Of a stretch of 12,920 bases of DNA, positions 7,313 through 12,920 are shown piece by piece (positions within the stretch are counted from its first letter, which is position 1; the number at the start of each line of letters is the position of its first letter). The position numbers and the translations under genes are program-made. The stretch spans positions 1-12,920 of the forward strand of contig URAA01000030.1 of assembly GCA_900545785.1 (NCBI GenBank), written 5' to 3'. A model generated the notes under the pieces. The model was not told the origin of the DNA, made no database searches, and was given only the letters and a program-made list of their open reading frames with translations. Source of the DNA: an uncultured Dialister sp. (GTDB lineage Bacteria; Bacillota; Negativicutes; Veillonellales; Dialisteraceae).

Positions 7313-8238
7313 TGAAAGCTTACGCCAACGGAACAGGAAACAGCCTCCGGGAGATTGATCCTTCTCTTAAGAGAGCGCAGTTTGCCGATAAAATGGCTAC
7401 AACCGTTTTTTATCTGGTCTCAGGAGCATTTGTTCTGCTTTTGATCGCCTTTACCTGCTACGTAGTATGGGGAGGCATCAAAGCATTCAGTCCGGAAATA
7501 TTTTCATTCACTGCAGAAGGAATCGGAAATCAGTTCTTTAATACTGTATATCTTGTTGTTTTATCTCTTATTATTTCAGTACCGATCGGTGTGGCCGCAG
7601 GGGTTTACATGGCAGAATATGCATCCCCGGGCCGTATGACGAATTCTCTTCGCATAGCGATTGAAACATTATCTTCATTACCGTCCATCGTAGTCGGACT
7701 TTTCGGATATTTGGTGTTCATTATCATGGTAAATGCCCAGTGGAATCTTTTTTCCGGGGCACTTGCAGTATCCATTCTGTCGTTACCTCTGATAACTACA
7801 ACCACCTATGATGCATTCAAAGCTTTACCCACAGGGTACAAGGAAGGCAGTCTTGCTTTGGGGGCTACTCATTTTGAAACGATATGGCATGTTATGCTTC
7901 CTGCCACGGTAGCTCCGATCATGACAGGTGTCATTTTAGCAGCCGGCCGAGGATTCGGCGAAGCTGCCGCACTTTTGTACACAGCAGGTATGAGTACCGA
8001 TATCAGCTGGTCTGTCTGGGACATCACATCACCTGTTTGCCCGCTTAACCCGTTCCGTCCCGGAGAAACACTTTCTCTTCAGGTTTGGGCATCCCGTACA
8101 GAAGCACTTTCTGCAAATGCAAGCGATGTAGCCGCGGCGGCATCAGCCGTTCTTATGATTATGGTTCTTGTATTCAGCATAGGAGCAAGACTTTTAAGTC
8201 GTCATGTGACGAAGAAAACAGAAGGAGAAAAAGCATGA
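7312..8238 (+). CDS. pstA: Phosphate ABC transporter permease PstA
   Basis: PstA is the second channel subunit and pairs with PstC. The ATG at 7312 overlaps the pstC stop and is served by AAGGAGG (7295-7301) lying inside pstC. The 308-residue product has a membrane helix at about 30-55 and a permease domain with NTVYLVVLSLIISVPIGVAAGVY, then ETLSSLPSIVVGLFGYLVF. The coupling loop is LALGATHFETIWHVMLPATVAPIMTG, followed by GRGFGEAAALLYTAG. The final helix ends in a short basic tail. Its stop overlaps the start of pstB in an ATGA arrangement, so the ATPase is made in step with the permeases. No anomalies are seen. Confidence 0.96.
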   Translation: MKAYANGTGNSLREIDPSLKRAQFADKMATTVFYLVSGAFVLLLIAFTCYVVWGGIKAFSPEIFSFTAEGIGNQFFNTVYLVVLSLIISVPIGVAAGVYMAEYASPGRMTNSLRIAIETLSSLPSIVVGLFGYLVFIIMVNAQWNLFSGALAVSILSLPLITTTTYDAFKALPTGYKEGSLALGATHFETIWHVMLPATVAPIMTGVILAAGRGFGEAAALLYTAGMSTDISWSVWDITSPVCPLNPFRPGETLSLQVWASRTEALSANASDVAAAASAVLMIMVLVFSIGARLLSRHVTKKTEGEKA

Positions 8239-9050
8239 TTAATGATAATTTAGCAGCTGTAGCAGCACCGGCGGAAAGCCAAAGCATTTCCGTATATTCC
8301 GATATCAGTTTTTCCTGCACCAATGTAGATTTATTCTATGGAAGCTTCCAAGCATTAAAAGCTGTAGATTTACGAATTGAAAAAAATAAGATCACTGCCC
8401 TTATCGGACCGTCCGGCTGCGGCAAATCCACATTTTTAAGAGCACTCAACCGGATGAACGATTTGATTCCCGGCTGCCGTGTAGAAGGTCAGATTTTATT
8501 AAACGGCATAGATGCATACAAGGAAATTGATCCCATTGTTCTGCGCCGTCATGTAGGTATGGTATTCCAGCAGCCGAACCCGTTCCCGAAGAGCGTGTAT
8601 GACAATGTTGCTTATGGTCCGAGACTCAAAGGAATCACAAAAAAATCCGAACTGGATGAAATCGTAGAGACCAGTCTGAGACAAGCCGCTATCTGGGATG
8701 AATTGAAAGACAGACTTAAAAAATCCGCACTGGGACTTTCCGGCGGCCAGCAGCAGCGTCTCTGCATTGCTCGTGCTCTCGCGGTACAGCCGGAAGTATT
8801 GCTGATGGACGAAGCAACATCCGCATTGGACCCCATATCAACTTCTCATATCGAAGATCTGGCTCAAGAATTGAAGAAAGACTATACGGTTATTATGGTC
8901 ACCCATAATATGCAGCAAGCTCAGCGTATCGCTGACAAGACGGCATTCTTCTATCTGGGCGAAATGATTGAATACGGAGAAACGGAGCAAATCTTTGAAA
9001 ATCCGCAAAAAGAAAGAACAATTCGTTACGTTTCCGGTAACTTTGGTTAA
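8235..9050 (+). CDS. pstB: Phosphate ABC transporter ATP-binding protein PstB
   Basis: PstB is the cytoplasmic ATPase that drives phosphate uptake through PstCA. The ATG at 8235 shares four bases with the pstA stop, and GAAGGAG about 8 nt upstream serves as ribosome binding site. The 271-residue product has Walker A GPSGCGKST (58-66), a Q-loop with VFQQPNPFPKSVYDNVAYG (110-128, typical of PstB), the signature LSGGQQQRL (168-176), Walker B VLLMDE (188-193), SALDP, and VTHN as the switch histidine. The N-terminus is about 14 residues longer than E. coli PstB and Ala/Ser-rich. After the Walker B glutamate it has Ala (DEATSALDP) where PstB commonly has Pro. No phoU follows it; a terminator-like hairpin does. 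Confidence 0.97.
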   Translation: MINDNLAAVAAPAESQSISVYSDISFSCTNVDLFYGSFQALKAVDLRIEKNKITALIGPSGCGKSTFLRALNRMNDLIPGCRVEGQILLNGIDAYKEIDPIVLRRHVGMVFQQPNPFPKSVYDNVAYGPRLKGITKKSELDEIVETSLRQAAIWDELKDRLKKSALGLSGGQQQRLCIARALAVQPEVLLMDEATSALDPISTSHIEDLAQELKKDYTVIMVTHNMQQAQRIADKTAFFYLGEMIEYGETEQIFENPQKERTIRYVSGNFG

Positions 9051-9080
9051 TTTTGTAGTATAATTAAATAAAATGAAATA

Positions 9081-9106
9081 CCGGCAGTTGGAAATCTCCC
9101 TGCCGG
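9081..9106 (+). terminator. Terminator-like hairpin after pstB
   Basis: CCGGCAG (9081-9087) pairs perfectly with CTGCCGG (9100-9106). A 3-bp inner stem (GGA/TCC) lies within the 12-nt interior. It is followed by ATTTTAGTCT, a modest T-rich tail. This would end or attenuate the pst message about 55 nt before the response-regulator gene, leaving that gene dependent on read-through or on a promoter I cannot identify. Confidence 0.6.
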
Positions 9107-9159
9107 ATTTTAGTCTATTCCATGTTTTTGAAGGATAAATTAGCAAGCGGAGGATCTGT

Positions 9160-9849
9160 ATGGCACTTATTTACTGTGTAGAAGATGACGAAAGTATTCG
9201 GGAATTGGTAGGATATGCCCTTCACGGACAGGGATACAAGGTAGAAGGATTCAGTTCTGCCGAAGAATTCTATAACGGTCTGAAAAAAGCGACACCGGAT
9301 CTGGTTTTGCTGGATATTATGCTTCCCGGCGAAGACGGGCTTACTATTTTGAAAAAAATCAGAAGCCATAAAGATGAAGAAAATATCCCCGTGATTATGA
9401 TGACAGCCAAAACAAGTGAATTTGATGTGGTCAGAGGCCTTGATTTGGGAGCTGATGACTATGTAACAAAACCTTTCGGCATCATGGAGCTTTTGTCCCG
9501 TATTCGTTCTGTTATGCGGAGAAGTAAAAGTGCGGTTGAGAAAAAAGTAGAAAATCTGACTTTTGAAGGTATTCATGTCGATCAGGAACAACATGTAGTG
9601 ACCGTCAGAGGGGAAGAAGTACAGCTTACTTTAAAAGAATTTGACTTACTTTGCTATTTGATATTAAATAAAGGCATCGTTCTTTCGCGAGATCAAATCA
9701 TGCAGGCCGTTTGGGACTCTCCCTTTGAAATGGAAAGCCGTACCATAGACATGCATATCATGAGCCTTCGCCAGAAATTAGGAGAAGAAGGCGCTATTAT
9801 ACGCACCGTTCGCGGAGTGGGATATCGTTTGGGAGATCGAAAATCATAA
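9160..9849 (+). CDS. OmpR/PhoB-family response regulator, probable phosphate regulator
   Basis: This is a two-domain DNA-binding response regulator of 229 residues, likely the phosphate-starvation regulator (PhoB/PhoP type). The ATG at 9160 follows GCGGAGGA (9147-9154). The receiver domain (about 2-118) has the acidic pair Glu8-Asp9-Asp10, phosphoacceptor Asp52 in LLDIMLPGEDG, Thr82 in MMTAK and Lys104 in VTKPFG. The winged-helix effector domain (about 129-226) shows LTLKEFDLLCYLILNKG, SRTIDMHIMSLRQKLG and IRTVRGVGYRLG, all characteristic of the OmpR family. It sits between pstB and a matching sensor kinase, which supports the phosphate assignment, but the sequence alone cannot separate PhoB from other OmpR-family members. 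No promoter is evident upstream, only the hairpin. Confidence 0.93.
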   Translation: MALIYCVEDDESIRELVGYALHGQGYKVEGFSSAEEFYNGLKKATPDLVLLDIMLPGEDGLTILKKIRSHKDEENIPVIMMTAKTSEFDVVRGLDLGADDYVTKPFGIMELLSRIRSVMRRSKSAVEKKVENLTFEGIHVDQEQHVVTVRGEEVQLTLKEFDLLCYLILNKGIVLSRDQIMQAVWDSPFEMESRTIDMHIMSLRQKLGEEGAIIRTVRGVGYRLGDRKS

Positions 9850-9866
9850 CTAAGTAGGTGAAGTAT

Positions 9867-11798
9867 ATGAGGGCAAGAATTTATAAAAGTCTGCTTGCAA
9901 TGGGATTTGTTTCGGTGATGCTGACTTTTATTCTTTCTGCGATCTTGCATTACCAAGGATTGCAAGAACAGTATAATAAAGAATTGTCATATATGGCACA
10001 GACAGCAGCTGCCGCCGTTTCTCTCAATAAAGCCTCCCAGAGCCTGACCTATCTGGATGCGATTTACGCAGCTAATAACGGAGATATCCATATCGTATGG
10101 GTGACTGAAAAAGGCAGTGTTATATACGATACGGACGGAACCATCGGAAGAAACTATTTAGAAATGCCGGAAATACAGCAAGCCATTCAGAAAGGAAAAG
10201 GGGAAATTGTTCAGAAATCAGCGAATGATCACCCCAAAAGCTACGTGGCTTACCGTACGGCAGATGACACTATACTTCGGTTTTCCAGAAATAAAACGGT
10301 TTCTTTCGCTTTTCTGGCCGCGTTTATTCCGGAAATCTTTTTATTTTTCCTCGTATTCTTCGTAGGCTGTTTGGCTGCAGCAGAATACCAGACAGAACGT
10401 ATATTGAAACCGATTCATGATGTGGGCGATTTGATCCAAAATATCATGACAGGAAAATCGACAAGAACTCTTCCGGTAGAATATGATGAACTGCGGCCGC
10501 TTATCGATAAAGTAAAAGAACAACACGGAGAAATACAAAACTATCTGGAAGATATTGAAGAAGAACGAAATACCATCCGCACGGTTATCGATACGATTTC
10601 CGACGGAATTATTTTGCTGAACAGCAAAAGAGAAATTGTAGATTACAATATAAGAACGGAAGAAATCTTTCAAATAGAAAAAAATAAAAGATTCCGTCGA
10701 ATTTCCTTCCTCTATCATGATGAAGACTTTCTTCGTGCCATAGGGCGGGCGTATCAGTCGGAAGGCAATCGTGAATATACGATGACTCTTTTCGGGAAAC
10801 CTTTCCGGATGTCTACCGCCAAAACAGAGTTGTCCGACGGAGAAACCGGACTTTTACTTGCACTTCGCGATATGACGGCATATCATATGGCGGAAAAAAT
10901 GAGACGAGAATTTTCAGCTAACGTTTCTCACGAATTAAAAACACCACTAACATCGATTAGCGGATTTGCAGAAATTATAGTCAACGGAATGTATCAAAAC
11001 GAGCAGGATGTCAAATTATTCGGAAACAGAATCCTGACGGAATCACATCGAATGATATCCCTTATTGATACCATCATGCACCTTTCAAAAGTGGAAGAAA
11101 CAGAAACCACAATCAAGTGGAAACCGGTAGAATTATCCAGCCTTGTCCGATATGCCAGGGACCTGATCGATCCTCAGGCAACGAAGAAAAAAGTGACTGT
11201 CGATTTAAATTTGATGCCCCTCTATGTATATGGAAATCCCGCACTTCTTTCTGAATTGGCGATGAATTTGCTGGACAATGCAGTTAAATATAATCGGGAA
11301 GGCGGACGTGTATCCGTATCATTACGAAAAGAAAATGATAAGATCATCCTGACGATTTCCGATACGGGGATCGGTATTTCTGCAGAAAAACAAGATCGAA
11401 TCTTTGAGCGTTTTTATCGGGCGGAAGAAAGCCGCAATAGGGCGACCGGCGGCAGCGGACTCGGACTTTCCATTTGTAAGCATATCGTCGAGAAACACAA
11501 AGGCACCATGGAAATTTCCAGTAAAGAAGGAGAAGGGACAACCTTTTCTGTTATTTTGCCCGCAATGAATGAAAAAGATGTATATGCGGAAGAAAATAAT
11601 GAAGTACTGGCAAAAAAAGAAGCGGCCGACGGAGACTCCGGAAAATTGCAGGAAATAGAAAATAAAGAATCGGCAGAAGAGAATATAAAAGGAAATACAG
11701 ATACTGTTGTAAATAAAAAAGAGAAAAAACACAAAAAATCAAAAAAGAAAAAAGGTAAAAATTGCCAAGAAGAAACCGAAGAAAACGGTGAGCAATAA
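9867..11798 (+). CDS. PhoR/PnpS-type sensor histidine kinase with lysine-rich C-terminal tail
   Basis: A membrane sensor kinase of 643 residues, presumed partner of the preceding regulator (gap 17 nt). I chose the ATG at 9867, with TAGGTG about 6 nt upstream; an in-frame GTG at 9858 would add three residues. Order of parts: membrane helix (about 9-27), external sensor region of about 115 residues, second helix (about 146-172), HAMP-like linker (about 178-230), PAS domain (about 232-335), HisKA with phosphoacceptor His355 in NVSHELKTPLTSISG, then a HATPase with NLLDNAVKYN, DTGIGIS and GGSGLGLSI, ending VILP at 565. A 78-residue charged tail (566-643) follows and is not part of the usual kinase fold; in 616-632 eleven of 17 residues are Lys. 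It is likely cytoplasmic and of unknown purpose. Confidence 0.93.
   Translation: MRARIYKSLLAMGFVSVMLTFILSAILHYQGLQEQYNKELSYMAQTAAAAVSLNKASQSLTYLDAIYAANNGDIHIVWVTEKGSVIYDTDGTIGRNYLEMPEIQQAIQKGKGEIVQKSANDHPKSYVAYRTADDTILRFSRNKTVSFAFLAAFIPEIFLFFLVFFVGCLAAAEYQTERILKPIHDVGDLIQNIMTGKSTRTLPVEYDELRPLIDKVKEQHGEIQNYLEDIEEERNTIRTVIDTISDGIILLNSKREIVDYNIRTEEIFQIEKNKRFRRISFLYHDEDFLRAIGRAYQSEGNREYTMTLFGKPFRMSTAKTELSDGETGLLLALRDMTAYHMAEKMRREFSANVSHELKTPLTSISGFAEIIVNGMYQNEQDVKLFGNRILTESHRMISLIDTIMHLSKVEETETTIKWKPVELSSLVRYARDLIDPQATKKKVTVDLNLMPLYVYGNPALLSELAMNLLDNAVKYNREGGRVSVSLRKENDKIILTISDTGIGISAEKQDRIFERFYRAEESRNRATGGSGLGLSICKHIVEKHKGTMEISSKEGEGTTFSVILPAMNEKDVYAEENNEVLAKKEAADGDSGKLQEIENKESAEENIKGNTDTVVNKKEKKHKKSKKKKGKNCQEETEENGEQ
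11715..11761 (+). repeat. Near-phased A-tracts encoding the kinase's lysine-rich tail
   Basis: Five runs of six A start at 11715, 11724, 11733, 11741 and 11748, and a run of five starts at 11757. The spacing is 7-9 bp. They encode most of the lysines of the tail. Runs like these can cause polymerase or ribosome slippage and may curve the DNA slightly; neither effect is shown here. Confidence 0.7.
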
Positions 11799-11834
11799 AA
11801 AAGCGGCCTCGTCATGATGACGGGCTGCTTTTTT
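11797..11834. terminator. Bidirectional intrinsic terminator between the kinase gene and the convergent exported-protein gene
   Basis: The stem is 11797-11808 with 11823-11834 (six A-T pairs plus GCGGCC/GGCTGC with one wobble). After a single bulged T it is topped by CGTCA/TGACG around a TGA loop. It begins on the last bases of the kinase stop codon. Six A on the left and six T on the right give it a U-tail on either strand, fitting the two converging genes it separates. Confidence 0.9.
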
Positions 11835-11852
11835 ATTGATTTGATGATTCGA

Positions 11853-12410
11853 TTATGCTTTATGCGGTTCAGCAATGAAGACGTTGCTTTTCTTGTCAAA
11901 AACAAGGTCATACGTACGATTTCCTTCTGTGCCTGCCAAAGTAAGCAGTAAATTTTTCTTTGTTACTTCTATATCGGACTTAACCCATGTACCTTCAAGG
12001 GAAGAACCGTCAAATACAGTCTGGAAAACACCTTTCTGATAAGAGATGATGCGGAGACCTTTTACATCGCCGGTATTTAAAATATAGAAACGTTTCCCGC
12101 TTCCCATATTGATAAACTGAGTGATACTTACATAAGCTTCCGGCCCCGATTCACCGGTGACAAGCCGGATCGGAAGATCCGATAAGAGAAGACGATCTTC
12201 ATTGATGACCGTAGAAAATACGGCATCAGCATCACCGCCGTCAACGGCATCTAAGCTGATGTCCAGCTTTTGGTCGGCCGTTAAATACATTTGTACATTA
12301 GCCTCTCCGCCGTAAGCGGCAAAGGACGATGTATTTCCCTGAATCCAATCGGCCCGGGCCGTGGCGGAAACCAATAAAGCAGCTGCTAAAGCAATCATTA
12401 ATTTTTTCAT
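11853..12410 (-). CDS. Exported protein of unknown function, 185 residues
   Basis: I do not recognise this protein. Its start (complement of 12408-12410) has a GGAGGT ribosome binding site at 12416-12421 and a good promoter upstream, so the gene is real. Residues 1-20 form a Sec signal peptide: MKK, a hydrophobic Ala/Leu core, and the ATARA cleavage motif, with Asp21 as the probable first mature residue. The mature part (165 residues) has no Cys, no further membrane segment and no repeats. It alternates hydrophobic and polar residues, as in small beta-rich extracytoplasmic proteins (for example ADAVFSTVINEDRLLLSDLPIRL and RTYDLVFDKKSNVF). In a two-membrane Firmicute it would be periplasmic; otherwise secreted. 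It converges on the sensor kinase and points away from the rRNA operon, so the neighbours say little about function. Confidence 0.9.
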   Translation of the reverse strand: MKKLMIALAAALLVSATARADWIQGNTSSFAAYGGEANVQMYLTADQKLDISLDAVDGGDADAVFSTVINEDRLLLSDLPIRLVTGESGPEAYVSITQFINMGSGKRFYILNTGDVKGLRIISYQKGVFQTVFDGSSLEGTWVKSDIEVTKKNLLLTLAGTEGNRTYDLVFDKKSNVFIAEPHKA

Positions 12411-12446
12411 ATCATACCTCCATATAAATATATAATGCGTGATACC

Positions 12447-12479
12447 TAAAATAAATTATACACCAGATTAAAATAAATT
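12447..12479 (-). repeat. 11-bp direct repeat at 22-bp period within the exported-protein promoter
   Basis: AATTTATTTTA (minus strand) occurs perfectly at 12457-12447 and at 12479-12469. The start-to-start distance is 22 bp, two DNA turns. One copy starts in the last bases of the -10 box and the other in the last bases of the -35 box. It could be an operator for a dimeric regulator; chance in AT-rich DNA is possible. Confidence 0.55.
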
Positions 12480-12483
12480 TCAA
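12455..12483 (-). promoter_or_regulatory. Promoter of the exported-protein gene
   Basis: Read on the minus strand, TTGAAA (12483-12478) is followed after 17 bp by TATAAT (12460-12455), a strong sigma-70/SigA-type match. It lies about 45 nt upstream of the start codon. A perfect direct repeat overlaps the ends of both hexamers (separate entry). Confidence 0.8.
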
Positions 12484-12722
12484 AGAAATAGAAAAATAAT
12501 TATTTTGCACACAATATAAGACAGTCTCTCTTTAAAATTATACCCCATAATGGCTTTTACTATCAATCTGATATATATAATATGAAACAATGTAGAATAA
12601 AATATATGCTATACATGGAAAAAGTTTTAATTTAATATATCCTATAATCAAAAAAACAAGATCAGGCCTGTAAAGCTATCAGGCAGCAGATAAGAAAACG
12701 ACAAGATTGAACTCGAGAACGT
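12484..12722. other. AT-rich intergenic stretch without a supportable gene
   Basis: The first two thirds are strongly AT-rich with A- and T-runs (for example 12620-12660), which may serve as an upstream activating element for the rRNA promoters. The only short frame I noticed (ATG at 12582, 17 codons) lacks a ribosome binding site. Two copies of ATCAGGC occur at 12661 and 12678, and a third at 12786 farther on. I see no tRNA, small RNA or terminator signature. Confidence 0.6.
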
Positions 12723-12751
12723 TTGACAGAAGAGCAGGCAGTTGATATAAT
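12723..12751 (+). promoter_or_regulatory. rRNA operon promoter P1 (consensus -35/-10)
   Basis: TTGACA (12723-12728) and TATAAT (12746-12751) are both perfect consensus hexamers with the ideal 17-bp spacer. Transcription would start near 12758 and read towards the rRNA leader. It lies 110 bp upstream of a second promoter, the tandem arrangement known for Bacillus rrn operons. Confidence 0.82.
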
Positions 12752-12759
12752 TCAATTCG

Positions 12760-12784
12760 TTTGGAAGTTAAATATTTTTCCAAA
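12760..12784 (+). other. Short hairpin between the two rRNA promoters
   Basis: TTTGGAA (12760-12766) pairs with TTCCAAA (12778-12784) around an 11-nt AT-rich loop. It would form at the very 5' end of transcripts from P1 only. No T-run follows, so it is not a terminator. The role is unknown. Confidence 0.4.
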
Positions 12785-12832
12785 TATCAGGCCGTCCCAA
12801 GAGAAGAAAAGCGGAAAGGAAAGAAAATCTCC

Positions 12833-12861
12833 TTGACAAAAGCCCCTTCCCGTGGTACGAT
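12833..12861 (+). promoter_or_regulatory. rRNA operon promoter P2
   Basis: TTGACA (12833-12838), a 17-bp spacer and TACGAT (12856-12861) form a strong promoter. The GC-rich spacer (CCCCTTCCCG) differs from the AT-rich surroundings. It sits about 20 bp upstream of the boxA-like leader element. Confidence 0.83.
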
Positions 12862-12881
12862 ACTTAAGTCGCTTAGAGCGA

Positions 12882-12902
12882 TGGTTCTTTGAAAACTGAA
12901 CA
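12882..12902 (+). promoter_or_regulatory. rRNA leader boxA antitermination element
   Basis: GGTTCTTTGAAAACTGAACA closely matches the conserved Firmicutes pre-16S leader, whose TGCTCTTTGAAAA-type core is the boxA site bound by NusB/NusE. It shows that a ribosomal RNA operon begins just to the right. The 16S gene itself is not in the window. Confidence 0.85.
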
Positions 12903-12920
12903 GTACAGCGAAAAATGCCG

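Noticed and set aside
9059..9064. TATAAT just after pstB as promoter of the response regulator
   Set aside because: No -35 hexamer at a workable distance, and the transcript would run straight into the hairpin at 9081-9106.
12582..12635. 17-codon open frame before the rRNA promoters
   Set aside because: No ribosome binding site, no promoter at a proper distance, and AT-rich chance composition.

Overview
The window reads as a chromosomal segment of a low-to-mid GC Firmicutes-type bacterium. The ribosome binding sites are strong (AGGAGG type), genes are tightly packed, and an rRNA leader ends in a Bacillus-like boxA (TTCTTTGAAAACTGAACA). The protein sequences look to me like Negativicutes (Dialister/Megasphaera/Veillonella relatives), but that is an impression only; no 16S sequence is included. 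Everything from 1 to about 11,800 is on the plus strand, one gene is on the minus strand, and the right edge is the promoter region of an rRNA operon reading out of the window.

Region 1 (1-5135) is a purine biosynthesis cluster: the 3' half of purC, then purM, purN and purH, and after a 140-nt gap purD. purM/purN overlap by 8 nt and purN/purH are separated by 1 nt, so these are translationally linked. The usual purF between purC and purM is missing. A strong intrinsic terminator (5195-5231) closes the cluster.

Region 2 (5136-9106) is a high-affinity phosphate import operon, pstS-pstC-pstA-pstB. It encodes a lipoprotein phosphate receptor, two permeases and an ATPase. pstC/pstA overlap by 1 nt and pstA/pstB by 4 nt. 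TTTAC-like hexamers repeated every 11 bp upstream of pstS are candidate Pho boxes. A long stem-loop separates pstS from pstC. A terminator-like hairpin follows pstB.

Region 3 (9160-11834) is a PhoB/PhoP-type response regulator and a PhoR/PnpS-type membrane sensor kinase, the expected phosphate-starvation controllers of region 2. No phoU lies in the cluster. The kinase carries an unusual 78-residue charged, lysine-rich C-terminal tail encoded over near-regularly spaced A-tracts. A hairpin usable in both directions closes the gene.

Region 4 (11853-12920) holds a convergent minus-strand gene for an unrecognised exported 185-residue protein. It has a clear promoter containing a perfect 11-bp direct repeat at a 22-bp period. 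Then come about 240 bp of AT-rich DNA without a supportable gene, and two tandem sigma-70-type promoters and a boxA leader for an rRNA operon whose 16S gene starts beyond the window.

I see no mobile element, CRISPR array, tRNA or defence-type island. Most of the window is well-understood housekeeping and phosphate-regulon content. The less ordinary points are the kinase tail, the missing phoU, the exported orphan with its repeated promoter element, and the regulatory DNA before pstS and before the rRNA operon.
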